A stretch of 64,000 nucleotides of DNA. Origin: Pelobates cultripes. Taxonomy: Eukaryota; Chordata; Amphibia; Anura; Pelobatidae. The stretch covers positions 106,499,475 through 106,563,474 of the forward strand of contig OW240917.1 in assembly GCA_933207985.1 (NCBI GenBank), given 5' to 3'. This document shows positions 48,277 to 60,085 of this stretch, piece by piece; positions within the stretch are counted from its first letter, which is position 1, and each line of letters opens with the position of its first letter. A program made the translations under genes and the position numbers. The notes beneath the pieces were generated by a model. The model saw nothing but the letters and a program-made list of their open reading frames with translations, was not told where the DNA came from and did not search any database.

Positions 48277-48351
48277 AGCCAGTTTAATTTAGGCATGTGT
48301 TGACATAAAGGTTTATCAGGCAAACGACCAAGGAAATTGTCAAGCATTACA
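48277..48351 (-). CDS. RXFP1: RXFP1 leucine-rich-repeat exon (75 bp)
   Basis: 75 bp, acceptor TTTGTAG, donor GTAAGT. It encodes VMLDNFLGRLPDKPLCQHM then PKLNW. The extra codon comes from the PDKPLCQHMP insertion typical of this repeat. Confidence 0.96.
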
Positions 48352-49068
48352 CTACAAAGAAAAAGAAAAGTAAAAACACAATGTTTTAAACAGTGTACAC
48401 AGTAAAGCAATAGATTATCTTTAAGGAGGGGTATTTATGCCAAAAGAAAAAAAATGAATATGTTCTAATATGGTCTTTATTAATAATAGGGGAGATGTAT
48501 TAAATTGTCCTGTTCTAACAAGTGGGCTAAACACTTAAAGTGAGGTAATCTCCATATGAAATCAATGGAATCAGAAGGCACATTTTTGCCACACTTTTTT
48601 ACAGAACACTTTAATAAATATCTCCGCTAATGCCCTATTAATTGTACCTGTGCTTTTCACATACTCACAAATAACACAGCAATTACAAAAAGTGTATTAA
48701 ATACAACTCTTAGTTGATCGTGGGAGCTGCCTATTATCCTTTACATGTTGTACAGGGCGCAATCTTATTGATCGTGGCGTATACATGCTGTTACTGTCTC
48801 ACTTCTAAGATTGTCCAGAAATACCCTCAAGAAGCTGTCACAGCCATAGGTGCACTGTGACAACCTGTCACAGCAATCCTATAGACTGACTGATTGACAG
48901 ATGATCTGAGGCCGTGCAGTGCATGCTGGGATAAGTTGTCCATTGGTTAAAATCCAATCAACTGAACATCTGTTGCTAATGATAACATATATGGAATGAA
49001 ATCATCAATATTAGACATTTTTATTGTCCAAAGAAGATTAATACATTTTGCCTTCAGCATACCATTAG
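48352..49068. other. RXFP1 intron
   Basis: Nothing recognised up to the TTAA at 49069. Confidence 0.5.
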
Positions 49069-49072
49069 TTAA

Positions 49073-49571
49073 AGGGACACTATAGTCACCAGAACAACTA
49101 CAGCTTATTGTATTTATTCTTGTGAGTATATTCATTCCCTTCCGGCTTTTTGCAGTAAACACTGTCTTTTCAGAGAAAACGCAGTGTTTATATTACAGCA
49201 TAGGGACACCCCCATTGGCCACTTCTCAGATGGCTGCTAGAGGTGGGGGAAGTGCTGAACACCGTGCAGCACTGCCATTCAGTATCTCCACCCTCTGCAT
49301 GGAGACACTGCACTTTCCTCATAGAGATGCATTGACCTGCCTCCTTAACATTCTCAGCCAATCCAATGGGAAAACTTTGTGATTGGCTTAGAGAATCACT
49401 TCTGATGATGTCAGCCAAGCAGGCAGATCAGGGGCAGAGCCAGCAGCTGCAGAATTGAACAAAACTAAAATTTTACTATATTTAGGGGGCAAGAGGTAGG
49501 GGGCTAGATAGTGTTTTTTTACACTATAGGATCAGGAATGTTTGTATTCCTGACCCTATAGTGTTACTTTA
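49073..49571. mobile_element. TTAA MITE, about 500 bp
   Basis: It follows TTAA at 49069-49072 and starts AGGGACACTATAGTCACC like the element at 15985. The right end is degenerate (ACCCTATAGTGTTACTTT) and TTAA follows at 49577-49580. The interior includes GCAGTGTTTA-type inverted pieces. No coding capacity. Confidence 0.65.
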
Positions 49572-49975
49572 TTTATTTAAATAATTCTAAGTAATGCCAA
49601 ATAAGAAGGCATACTGTATGTGCTCTAAAAGAGCCCAGCTTTACTGCACCCAACTGCAGAGAGTTCTAGTGCAATGGAGACCATTGGGACCTCAGTGCCC
49701 TCTGCAAATATAGGCCTCCATTTAATATTTTGGATAATCTTTTCAAATAATTCATCTACAAAAATAGTGACTTGTAGAAATATAATTCTAAAAGTTTACC
49801 CAAAAATATAAAATGATTTGAAAATATATTAAATTAGAGAGGATTTAAGCCATGAGTTTCCATTGCACCAGAATCCTCTGCCATTAGCTGTACTAAAGCT
49901 AGGCTTTTAGACCACATATGCCTTCTTCTTATTGACAATATTTATCACTAAGGACATAACACTTATTGTTGTTAA

Positions 49976-50456
49976 AGGACCACTATAGTGCCAGGAAAAC
50001 ATAATCGTTTTCCTGGCACTATAGTGCCCTGAGGGTGCCCCCACCCTCAGGGTCCCCCTCTCGCCCAGCTCTGGAAGGGGGAAAGGGGTAAAAACTTACC
50101 TTTTTCCAGCGCTGGGCAGGGAGCTCTCTGCCTCCTCTCCTCCTCCGATCCTCCTCCTGGGCTGAATGCAAGCGCTGCGCGCGCATTCAGCCGGTCGCAT
50201 AGGAAAGCATTTACAATGCTTTCCTATGGACGCTGGCGTGCTCTCACTGTGAAAATCACAGTGAGAAGCATGCAAGCGTCTAGTGGCTGTCAATGAGACA
50301 GCCACTAGAGGATTAGGGGGAAGGCTTAACCCATTCATAAACATAGCAGTTTCTCTGAAACTGCTATGTTTATTAAAAAATGGGTTAACCCTAGAAGGAC
50401 CTGGCACCCAGACCACTTCATTAAGCTGAAGTGGTCTGGGTGCCTAGAGTGGTCCT
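49976..50456. mobile_element. 481-bp TTAA MITE made of serial hairpins
   Basis: TTAA at 49972-49975 and 50457-50460; ends AGGACCACTATAGTGCC and GGTGCCTAGAGTGGTCCT. Inside lie at least five consecutive hairpins: near 49993-50025 (CCAGGAAAAC), 50199-50228 (AGGAAAGCAT), 50243-50265 (CTCACTGTGA), 50278-50308 (TCTAGTGGCTGTC) and 50344-50374 (AAACATAGCAGTTTC), plus a terminal one at 50408-50441. Confidence 0.85.
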
Positions 50457-50460
50457 TTAA

Positions 50461-50965
50461 TAAAGAAGCACTGATTACAGTACAGAAGCAGTTCTCATAT
50501 TTTACATTTTTTGCTTCAAAACTTCTATTAAGTTTTAATTCTGTTATATTACAGCTGGCTGCATCACTTTATCTGAACTACAATGCATAATATATTTTTA
50601 AACACATAATTGTATTTTTAAAGCAAAAGTACAATTTACATAATATCAGTAGACTTGTGCATAAATGGGTTTCAGCTGCTATGAATGAATAAATGCCTTC
50701 TAATCTGTGCCAAACAAATGGATCTATCTGGGATTTACCTATGCAGCCTTATTCATTGAATAAAGACCCAACGTGTAAAACTTGAATGTATCATTTGTGC
50801 ACAGATTAAAAGGAATTTGATTATTATTTCATTTGTAGCAGCTGAAACTCATTTGTGCACAAGTCAAATAATTAGTAAGGCAAGACCCTCACAGTATTTT
50901 TTAACCCTTCACTGAGAAAATGTATTTTTATTTAAATAAAAATGTCAAAGATATTCATTACTTAC
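50461..50965. other. RXFP1 intron
   Basis: Two loosely inverted halves around 50650-50860 share GTGCA(C/T)AAATG and CAGCTG(C/A)TA strings, a possible old hairpin element. Otherwise unassigned. Confidence 0.35.
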
Positions 50966-51037
50966 AGAAGAATGAGTGAATTCAGTCCTTGGAATGTTTG
51001 TGGCGAGATCCTGGTAATTTTGTTATTTTCTATTATT
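50966..51037 (-). CDS. RXFP1: RXFP1 leucine-rich-repeat exon
   Basis: 72 bp, acceptor TAACAG, donor GTAAGT. It encodes IIENNKITRISPQTFQGL then NSLILL. The first base completes a Leu codon from the exon at 60014. Confidence 0.96.
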
Positions 51038-51563
51038 CTGTTAAAATGTAAAAGCGATGAAAAGGATATTTAAATACAAACAATAATAATCTTGTATGCA
51101 AATATTCACATGTACTAATGTTAATATATGCAGGACATAATCTCATTTTTATGATAACATTGATGGTCAGTGGCCTCAGGTGTATTATGTAAAACAGATT
51201 CACTGTCTCGTATAAAAGTTCTGATGCCTACGTTCAATGGTGCCCCCATATACAGTATAGATTGTCACTTACATGGTTATTCCGACCCTGATAACCATTA
51301 CAGTCCACTGTAGGGTTTATGATGGTTGGAGTACCCTGGCTCCATTCCCATGTAATGGGGAAAAACATTCTACAACTGTCGGAAGCTCGATTTCACTGTA
51401 GCAGGAATTACGGCATATGGCTTCTGCAGAATGGCAGAAGCCGGGTGCCAATGCTGCCGCTCATTCATTGTCTGAAAGCATCAACTGCTCTCAGCCAATG
51501 AATTAGGAAATTACGAAATTTGCACAGAATTAAAATAAACCAGGCCATAACGCTAGTTCTATG

Positions 51564-51844
51564 ATACAGATTAAGTTACGGCGCACACATAAAAATACAC
51601 TATACAGGCTAACTAAAATTGACAACTAAGAAAACAAATGGGGATTCAGTTCCACCAAATGGCCATATTGTGTTAAGCCCACCACTATGTCACAGAACCC
51701 CAATAGTACCCTAAATAGTGGTGGGCTTAACACAATATGGCCATATGGTGGAACTGAATCTCCATATTTTGATTCTTAGATAGGCGATTTTAAGTAGCCT
51801 GATAAGATTATTAGTGTATATTTGTGCCGTAACTTAATCTGTAT
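51564..51844. mobile_element. Palindromic MITE, copy 1
   Basis: Outer inverted ends ATACAGATTAAGTTACGGCG and GTGCCGTAACTTAATCTGTAT. Inner arms of about 50 bp (51638-51688 and 51715-51766) contain GGATTCAGTTCCACC and AACACAATATGGCCATATGG. A short loop separates them. A second copy is at 56821-57035. Confidence 0.8.
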
Positions 51845-52753
51845 GAATATTGGTCACTAAGGCAGCACTATTCATGCAGAATGCATGTTTCAGGTGTGCC
51901 CTTAATCCTTTTTGTCATAACTCTAGTTCTAGGCAGTCTTATGACACCACAATGACCCTGGTAGGGGTGGAGATAAAGGATATCGTTTAAAAATGAAATG
52001 CTGCACACACAGACTCTAGCCACCATAACTACTTTGAATTAAGTGGTCACAGTACCCGGAGTAACTCTTTAAAGATATACAGTCATACTCCCAAATAACC
52101 ACACACATGTACACATTGATGCATGCAGTATGCATTTAACACTCATTTACAGAGCCCATTTACAAAATACATAACAGCAGGTGGAGTGAAATGAAACTAT
52201 TGTAGCACATTTGAACATGAATGAAAGAAACACAGGTTTGTTAGGAATACAAAGCCGTATTCCTTACTCTATAGGGACTTTGTCACCTCTACCCCTGTAA
52301 AGGGTTAAAAAACATGTTTTCACTTACTTGATTCCAACACCAATATCCCTCAGCTCTGGGTCAGGTTCCAGCTTTGCTGATGTCAGCCAACGGGGGGAAC
52401 CTAATACGCATGCGTGGCAAGCATTGCGCATACATTAGATCTTCCCCATAAAAATCATTAGCTCAATGCTGCCCTGTGGAGTTTTTCAGCACGCTGGATG
52501 TCCTCATGCAAAGTCCTCCAGCTTCTTTTTAGTCAAACTCCGTAAAACTACAGGAAGTGCCTCTAGCCATTGCACAATACAAAAACACAGCTTGCCTGGT
52601 CACATGCTTCACTTGGGAATTACAAAGTTAAAATAGGCAAACTTAAGACAAAGCTTACTTGTATTTTTCTTGTGAATTCCTAAATTTATGGTTTAGTGAA
52701 TAATCCTGACTGTGCTCGCACAGGTAAGATGCTTGTAAACAGCAATATAAAGC

Positions 52754-52808
<55 letters not shown>

Positions 52809-53217
52809 TCTGCACAATATTGTTAAAATATTTGTATTAGAACCCAATAAATTTACTTTGGGACCGATCTACTAAGCGCTTACACTTTCAAATTACTAGC
52901 AATATAAAGCTGCGCTCAGTAAACTCTATTCTGCCTATTCACTAAGGCGTCCCAAAATATTTGTATCACTATTTGCCCTTCCTTACATGTGGGCAATTGC
53001 ATACAATGTTACAGTGAAGGCATTGGTTTACTCTTATCATATGGTCTATATTGCCAAAGTGGATCAGTCTGCATTGTAGCAGTGCTGTGGAAATGTTTTT
53101 TTTGTTTGGTACAACAGTGACCAAAAGAGAAATTCAGATATTGACCCTTTGCTCATTATTCCTTATAAAGTATCAGCTACACATCACTGATGTATACAAT
53201 ACCATATTTCAACAATA
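51845..53217. other. RXFP1 intron
   Basis: Contains a TA microsatellite of about 45 bp at 52760-52805. TTAGGAATACAAAG...TATTCCT near 52240 recalls a TTAA-family end. No gene. Confidence 0.5.
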
Positions 53218-53225
53218 CATGTCAT

Positions 53226-53789
53226 CAGGGCCGGCCTTAGGCATTTATGCGCCCTGTACGAAATATCTTTGCAGCGCCTCCCTCCTTCCCCCCCACCTGT
53301 CATCCATGTATAGCGTGTGTATAGAAGTGTAGTGATTGTATAGGGGATTTATTAAATTAATAATGATTTAAAAATAATATTCATTACACACACATACACA
53401 CACACACAGAGTTACAGGCAGACAGTCACACACATACACACATTTACAGGCAGACAATTACAAACACACACAGGAACAGATGGACAGTCACGTACATACA
53501 GCCATATATACAGTGTCACACATACACTGTTACATGCAGACAGCCACACACACATACACAGGCAGACAGTCACACACAGTCAGACAGCCACGCTAAGCCC
53601 CGCCCCGTCGCATGCAAAGCCCCACCCCCTCCACAATGTTTTTTTTTTTTTTTTAATCCCGGGTGGAGAATAATGAAATCCTCCACCCGGGTAGCCGGCA
53701 ATGTGTGAGCTGTGTTGGCTGTCAGGGCTCCCCCTGCTCCATGGCGCCTGTGCGGCCACACAGTTCGCACACCCCTAAGGCCGACTCTG
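53226..53789. mobile_element. hAT MITE, 564 bp
   Basis: Ends CAGGGCCGGCCTTAGGC and CCTAAGGCCGACTCTG, flanked by 8-bp duplications CATGTCAT at 53218-53225 and 53790-53797. The interior has CACACA-rich repeats (53390-53580) and a GGGTGGAG...CTCCACCC hairpin near 53660-53690. Its plan (hAT ends, CA satellite, GC-rich hairpin) parallels 27345-28893. Confidence 0.85.
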
Positions 53790-54041
53790 CATGTCATTGA
53801 GTATTCTTAGAAGCATATTGTATAGAAGCATATTGTACACCCTTTTCCAAATTATTATGCAAATTCTATTTAAGTGTCACAAAGATTAAAAATTTTTTTT
53901 TTTTGTTTAACTCATGGGTGGCATTGTGTCTCAGGGCTCTTTTGATCGCTGAAAACAATCTCGGACACCTGTGATAATTAGATTGCCAGGTGAGCCCAAT
54001 TTAAGGAAAAACTACTAAAGGAGGGTGTTCTACATTATTAA

Positions 54042-54113
54042 CCCCTTAATGACCAAACTTCTTGAATAAAAGGTAATCATGACATGTCACACATGTCATG
54101 TGTCCTTAAGGGG
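54042..54113. mobile_element. 72-bp TTAA MITE inside the Tc1 element
   Basis: TTAA at 54038-54041 and 54114-54117; ends CCCCTTAATGACC and GTGTCCTTAAGGGG; centre ACATGTCACACATGTCATG. It is a near twin of 57990-58061 and shares termini with the piggyBac element at 39236. Confidence 0.9.
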
Positions 54114-54139
54114 TTAAGCAGAGTACCATTTTCATGCAA

Positions 54140-55148
54140 TATGGGGAAGAAAAAGAATCTCTCTGCTGCCAAAAAGAGTGAAATAGTTCAATGCCTTGGA
54201 CGAGGTATGAAAACATTAGATATTTCATGAAAACTTAAGCGTGATCATCGCACTATTAAGAGATTGTGACTGATTCAGAGCACAGACGGGTTCGTGCAGA
54301 TAAAGGCACATTTAGGAATATTTCTGCCAGATCCACGCATCGGATTAAAAGAGCAGCTGCTAAAATACCATTACATAGCAGCAAACAGATATTTGAAGCT
54401 GCTGGTGCCTCTGGAGTCCCACGGACATCAAGGTGTAGAGTCCTCCAGAGTCTTGCAACTGTGCATAAACCTTCTATTCGGCCACCACTAACCAACGCTC
54501 ACATGCAGAAACAGCTGCATTGGGCAGAAAAATAAATGAAGACTAATTTTCAAACAGTCCTGTTCACTGATGAGTGCCGTGCAACCCTGGATGGTCCAGA
54601 TGGATGGAGTAGTGGATGGTTGGTGGACGGCCACCCTGTTCCAACAAGGCTGCGACGTCAGCAAGGCGGTGGTGGAGTCATGTTTTGGGCCGGAATCATG
54701 GGAAGAGAGCTGGTTGGCCCCTTTAGGGTCCCCGAAGGTGTAAAGATGACCTCTGCAAAGTGTGTAGAGCTTCTGACTGACCACTTTCTTCCCTGGTACA
54801 GAAGGAAGAACTATGCTTTCCGTAATAAAATCATGCATGACAATGCACCATCTCATGCTGCAAAGAATACCTCTGCATCAATGGTTTCATTTGGGGATAA
54901 AAGGAGAGAAAGTCATGGTGTGGCCTCCATCCTCCCCTGACCTTAATATTATTGAGAACCTTTGGGGCATCCTCAAGCAAAAGATCTATGAGGGTGGGAG
55001 TCCGTTTACATCCAAACAGCAGCTCTGGGAGGCTATTCTGATATCTTGCAAACAAATCCAAGCAGAAACTGTCCAAAAACTCACAAGTTCAATGGATGCA
55101 AGACTTGTGAAGCTGCTATCAAATAAGGGGTCCTATGTTAAAATGTAA
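54140..55148 (+). pseudogene. Tc1 transposase, broken
   Basis: Starts MGKKKNLSAAKKSEIVQCL (54140), with early stops near 54228 and 54268. The DNA-binding half continues in another frame (DSEHRRVRADKGTFRNIS). The catalytic half shows Asp in LFTDECRATLD, Asp in MHDNAPSHAAKN, then a frameshift and SPDLNIIENLWG with the Glu. It ends at 55146. The acidic triad is intact but at least two stops and two frameshifts make it inactive. Confidence 0.9.
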
Positions 55149-55459
55149 CGTGACCTGTTAAAATGTTTAAAAAATTGAAATGTTGTTATAAGTTTGACTG
55201 AAATAACTTTTGATTTCAGTAAATAGGCTGCAAACACAACAAATGACAATTTTCAGTTCTTTACAACCTATAAAGTGCATTGTAAGTTTTTTTAAGATTA
55301 AAAAAAAATACTGTTATCATTAGGAGGTTTGTTCAATAAAATTTGAATTGTACTCTTAATAGTTGATAACATGAGAATTATGCTGACTTATTTACATCAA
55401 TTATTTAGGTTAATGAGAAAAATATCATTTGCATAATAATTTGGAACAGGGTGTATATA

Positions 55460-55850
55460 TGCTCAACAAAACCTAGATGCCAGGTTGCTATGGCAACTAG
55501 GAATTTTGTCCTGCACCTGAGTTTAGTTCAGCGGCTGTACGGAATGGAGGTGGCCAGCTGAGGGAGAATGGAGGCAGCAGCGGGGGAGCTGTTGTCTTCC
55601 TTCTCTTCTCCCTTATGCAGCTTGTGAGTGTATGAGAAAATGTGTGTAAATCTGTTTGCCAGTGAGTGTATGTTTGTTTGTCAGTGAGTGTGTGTGTGTC
55701 TGTCAGTGTGTGTCAAATCAGTGAATGTCTGTATGTCTGTCAGTAGGTGTGACTGTTTAGGTGACCAGTCCCCCTCTGATCGCATGGGTAAGGTGTTTTT
55801 ACTCACCTTTTTCCCCATGCCACGTAGGTCTCGCTGTGGCTGGCCCCTCC
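55460..55850. other. Unassigned, with a TGTGAGTGTG-rich stretch
   Basis: Low-complexity GTGAGTGTATG-type repeats lie at about 55625-55745. The rest, between the Tc1 element and the LINE remnant, is not assigned. Confidence 0.4.
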
Positions 55851-56560
55851 TCAGTCTCAATACAATGCAAATGCCCATCAATCTTGGAGGCTATGATGCC
55901 TGACAGAATCTTTCATGCTGTGTGGAGGCAGATGATTGGTCAGTAGTTAGATAGTGTTGTTTCCTTGTGAGGGTCCATGACCAGTATTGTTCTGCCATGT
56001 GTTAGCCAGCCAGGTTGGGAGCCTGTTGCTAGTAGCTGATTCATTTGTGCTGCTAGGCGTTCATACAGCATTGTTCATTTCTTTATTCAGTAGATGTTGA
56101 TTATTGGCGAGGGGAAGAGGCACATTTTCCCATGGAAGTCACTTTTTAGCATGTCTTTTTGCAGGGCCCATAGTCACAGGGCTGGAGACTGGCAAGCAGG
56201 CCCCTCCAAAAACTCCCTAAAAAGGGGAGTTTGTCACATTGATCAAATCAGGGGGCTGACAAAATCATTGTTGGATATCTCCCACAATAATGGTGACTGA
56301 CTCATGTTCTGGGAGCATGCAGTCATCTGCTTTCAGGTCTAGTGACCACAGGGCCTTGATATTATGTGATACTTCTTAGCAACTGCTTCTCTGGTGTATC
56401 TGTTCAGTTTGGTCACCAGTGCTGTCATTCTTTGCTTAGGTGTTTCTAGTGTATCTGATATGGGCATACTCTTGTATTTTCTCAGTAGCCACGACATATC
56501 CTTGATCTTTCCACATCTGGGAAGTTGATCCAGCTTACTAACTTGGTGACATGTCCGGTG
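55850..56560 (-). pseudogene. Cryptic LINE remnant (reverse transcriptase N-terminal part)
   Basis: Minus-strand translation gives KLDQLPRCGKIKDMSWLLRK and TPKQRMTALVTKLNRYTREA at about 56530-56375, then, near 55945-55870, NY-stop-PIICLHTA-stop-KILSGIIA, which matches the reverse transcriptase block NYRPITCL..T..KI..GIIA. The two in-frame stops and several indels show it is dead. The pieces suit a LINE clade other than CR1 or L1; I cannot name it. Confidence 0.55.
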
Positions 56561-56567
56561 AGCTTAA

Positions 56568-56812
56568 GGCACACCTTTACAGTAATAATGCTGTCTAATT
56601 AGCATCTTGATATGCTACATCTGTGAGGTGGATGGATTATCTCAGCAAAGGAGAAGTGCTCACTAACACAGATTTAGACGGATTTGTGAACAATATTTGA
56701 GGGAAATATTCCTTTTGTGTACATAGAAAAAGTCTTAGATCTTTGAGTTTAGCTCATGAAAAATGGGGGAAAAAACCAAAAGTGTTGCGTTCATAATTTT
56801 GTTCAGTGTATA
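56568..56812 (-). mobile_element. Second Tc1-like element, terminal fragment
   Basis: Read on the minus strand from 56812, it starts TACACTGAACAAAATTATGA and continues through GCAACACTTTTG and CTAAGACTTTTTCTATGTAC, a terminus widely seen in fish and amphibian Tc1-like elements. No transposase follows, so it is truncated next to the LINE remnant. Confidence 0.7.
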
Positions 56813-56820
56813 TATATATA

Positions 56821-57035
56821 AATAAATATGGGGATTCAGTTCCACCATATGGCCATATTGTGTTAAGCCCATCACTACTTCACAGAACCCCAATAGTACC
56901 CCAATAGTGGTGGGCTTAACACAATATGGCCATATGGTGGAACTGAATCCCCATATTTGTTTTCTTACATAGGAGATTTTAAGCCTGATGTGATTATGAG
57001 TGTGTTTTTATGTGTGCGCCGTAACTTAATATGTA
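56821..57035. mobile_element. Palindromic MITE, copy 2
   Basis: Arms 56827-56876 and 56904-56957 match copy 1 at 51564-51844, and the right end GCGCCGTAACTTAATATGTA is kept. The left outer end has been replaced by a TA microsatellite and Tc1 sequence, so this copy is 5'-truncated. Confidence 0.8.
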
Positions 57036-57504
57036 TCATGTATGAATATTGGTCACTACGGCAGCACTCTTCCTGCAAAATGCATATATATATATATATT
57101 TATATACATATATAGTCTGCTTTAAATAAACAAATGCTTGCAAACGTCATGAAAAACAAATGCTTGCAAACGTCAGCATTTTCAGTACCTCACTTGTTTA
57201 TTTTCTATGACATTTTGAAATTCATGATGTAATCCTTCAAAAACACCTGAAATGGATTATGCACTATTCTGGGGATTAAAGTATTAAATATTTGCAGACT
57301 GGATATCATTCAAGAGACACAAGGGATAAACAATATCAGGCACTCTGCAATGATGCCTCACATACCTATCAATTTCTAAGACATGAATAAATTCCATATT
57401 TTCCAATTACCTGGAACATGATTTGTGTAACTGACACTTTAAAATATTTAGAATGATACACATAATCCTGTATAGTGTCGAAAAGTAATAGTTTAGAAAT
57501 ATAT

Positions 57505-58320
57505 TTAACTACTTAAGGACGGAGACAGTTGTACAAGTTCTGACCAAAACAAATCCTAGAATTTGAGCTACATGTCTGATCAACCAGAATTTACCTGTTA
57601 CGTATTAAATGCACCCACAATTATTATATATAATTTTGTTCAGGAGAAATAGGGCTTTCATTTTACATCAAATATTTATATATGGAACACAATTTAATAT
57701 GTTGACATCTAAAAAAAGTGTGACAAATTAAGAAATATTGTTATTTTCCAATTTCTGCATGGCATTTTAACTGTGAATGTCATAATATTGTTAGCTTTTA
57801 CTGCAATACAATACACATATTTGTATGCTGTGATGCCTCACGGGTACAGGTTTTATGGTGTTTTGGAAAGTTACAGGGTCAAATAAAGAGCTGGTCAATT
57901 TCAGTTTTTACACATTGAAATTTGACAGATTGGTTTGCTGGGACTATCTTGTCTTTGAGACAATATGTCAGCCCAGGAATGGAAATTAACCCCTTAAGGA
58001 CCAAACCTCTGGAATAAAAGGAAATCATGACATGTCACACATGTCAAGTGTCCTTAAGGGGTTATGCCCATCATGGCATACCAGTTGCAAACATTGACAA
58101 TCCAGTATTTTTTCATAGCCAGTTAAAAACCCTGCCCAAAGATAGCGTTCATATTTTTTTGCATTTTTCACAAAAAAACTATTCATCAATATCATCTGCA
58201 TTATACTCATATAGGTTTTACTGCTCTAAAACACTCATATTTGTATTCAGAGATGTCTCACAAGTAGAACAATCGCTCCCATGTCCAGGTTTCATGCTAC
58301 TATTTGCCCACTGGCAGCAC
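57505..58320 (+). mobile_element. piggyBac-related non-autonomous element
   Basis: It starts TTAACTACTTAAGGACGGAG, a mutated version of the piggyBac end, and matches 16203-16887 in reverse over most of its length (for example CAAATATTTATATATGG, GTTTTATGGTGTTTTGG). The 72-bp MITE at 57990-58061 interrupts it. The right end was not found. Confidence 0.65.
57990..58061. mobile_element. 72-bp TTAA MITE inside a piggyBac-related element
   Basis: TTAA at 57986-57989; right flank mutated to TTAT at 58062-58065. Ends CCCCTTAAGGACC and GTGTCCTTAAGGGG. The relative at about 16370-16400 shows the uninterrupted site (AATTAACCCCGTGATGACAT, read in reverse). Confidence 0.88.
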
Positions 58321-60013
58321 TAGCAGCACTAGCAGCCAACGGACAAATTGTTAAATAACCCTCTGCAGCAAAAGTGTTAACCATGTAATTGCCGGCCAGT
58401 ACTTGCTAGTCTACTCCACATTATAACAGTAAAAAAATAAGCCTATAAGGGTCAATATGCACCCTATATTAGTATAAGTAAGGCTGATTTAAAAAAAAAA
58501 AAAACTAAAATACTGTTTAATTTAGCAGATAGCTAGCAAGCACTGGCCAGTAGCCACATGGTTAATCATCGAGCCACCAAGTATTTTTTTTTAACTATTA
58601 GCCTGCTAGCTGTTAGTGCTCCCCGCAGGCAAATATTTAGAATTTTTAAATTCTGGATTTCAGCCGTCTTGCAGCATTTGATTCAGCTTAAATCTGGACC
58701 ATATTGGGAGTCATATTGAGCCTACTCTGCAATATCTGGACAAGGCTGAATAGTGATAACAATGTCTAGATTTTGTATTCCTAATGGCCCTCTCCAACAC
58801 CAGATGATTTTGCCCCGTTCGGAGTTTAGTGAATAACCATGTAAATAAATAGATTAAGATAGTAAAATTCTATAAATTGACATTTAATATTTTTTCCAGG
58901 AAGTCTTGAGCATTGAGCTTTGCAAAATAATTGCAGTTCTGTTGTGCTAGCTATTCATCTCATGCTTCAAATAACCATGGTGTTAACTTGTTTTTTTGGG
59001 GTTTTTTTTTGCTGAAAGAAATTTATTTTGAAGGGGTTTAATAATCAAGGAATTGAAACATTGAAAGAGCAACATTTCTGTAAAGAAATAACATAAATAT
59101 TTATAGACCATGCATTTAAGGAACTTTTGACTAGCGTGTTTATACCCAATTACTGCTTAACAGAGTGCCATTTATCAATGTTATTGGAACAAATGTCTTA
59201 ACAATGTTAATATTGTTTTGGAAATCTCACTGGAAAGTAATGATACAAGAAACAAGCCAATAAAGAGTAAAACAAAATTATTATTTAGAGCGAAGAGGCT
59301 GGATTTGCAGCTTGTTGAATATTGTCAATGTTGGCATCTGAAGCTATACCTCGTGAACGGAGTGTACTCTGCAACTAAGCCTCTCATGTTCAGTTTAAAT
59401 GTCCCATCTAATGAAAAGGAATACGGAGCATTATAGATGTTACTTAGGTCACCTTGGTGATAACAAATACTAGTGTTTTCCAACTCCTCAAGGCACTACA
59501 ACGGTTCAGAAATATATATTTCCTAATTCTTACGGGGTTAATGAAAATTAAAAACTTTAATTGTTGTCCTTTGAGAAATGAGTTGGGAATCAATGGCAAT
59601 GCCATGCCTCCTAATACAGCATCCAGAGAATCGGGAGCTGGTGGGAGGGAGGTAAAGGGGGCAGTCAGTGATGTAATTGTGTCACAAGCTCCACCCCAAA
59701 AGGGGCGGACCACTGGAAAAGGGACAAGTTCATCCGGCTTAATGACATGTCAGCCTGGAATGAATGCATGCCAGGTTGGCCTACTGAGGGCAGACACAAT
59801 ATTAGTGTAGGGTCCTTGTGCCCTAATGATAGCGCACGTGCATCTATTGGTACACTCACACTATGATTGTTCAAAAGCTAGACACTAGGGAACAAAGGCT
59901 GGACAGGACCCAAGGACTGTCTCACTGAATTTGGGATAGTTGGGAAAAATGCAATGCTGATGAATAATGGACATTTTATTTATACTTTTCAAACAGACAT
60001 AATCTATACCTAC
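58321..60013. other. RXFP1 intron
   Basis: Includes the reversed third copy of the dispersed repeat at 58680-58845. No gene was recognised in the remainder. Confidence 0.5.
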
Positions 60014-60085
60014 AGCCATTCCAGCCGGTGAAGGTCTTCAAACACTCCAGGTTTAAGTGTAGTTATCATGTTGTGACTTAAATAC
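60014..60085 (-). CDS. RXFP1: RXFP1 leucine-rich-repeat exon
   Basis: 72 bp, acceptor TGCAG, donor GTAGGT. It encodes [19 protein letters not shown] then RLEW. It was too short and too well hidden to stand out as a frame but fits exactly between its neighbours in sequence and phase. Confidence 0.95.

Larger units (their letters stand above)
53838..55453 (+). mobile_element. Tc1/mariner transposon, degraded
   Basis: TA at 53836-53837 and 55454-55455 flank inverted ends CACCCTTTTCCAAATTATTA and its counterpart ending CAAATTATTCCAGGGTG-like AATTTGGAACAGGGTG. ATTATTATGCAAAT is conserved in both ends. It encodes a broken DD34E-type transposase. A 72-bp TTAA MITE has inserted at 54042-54113. Confidence 0.92.
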
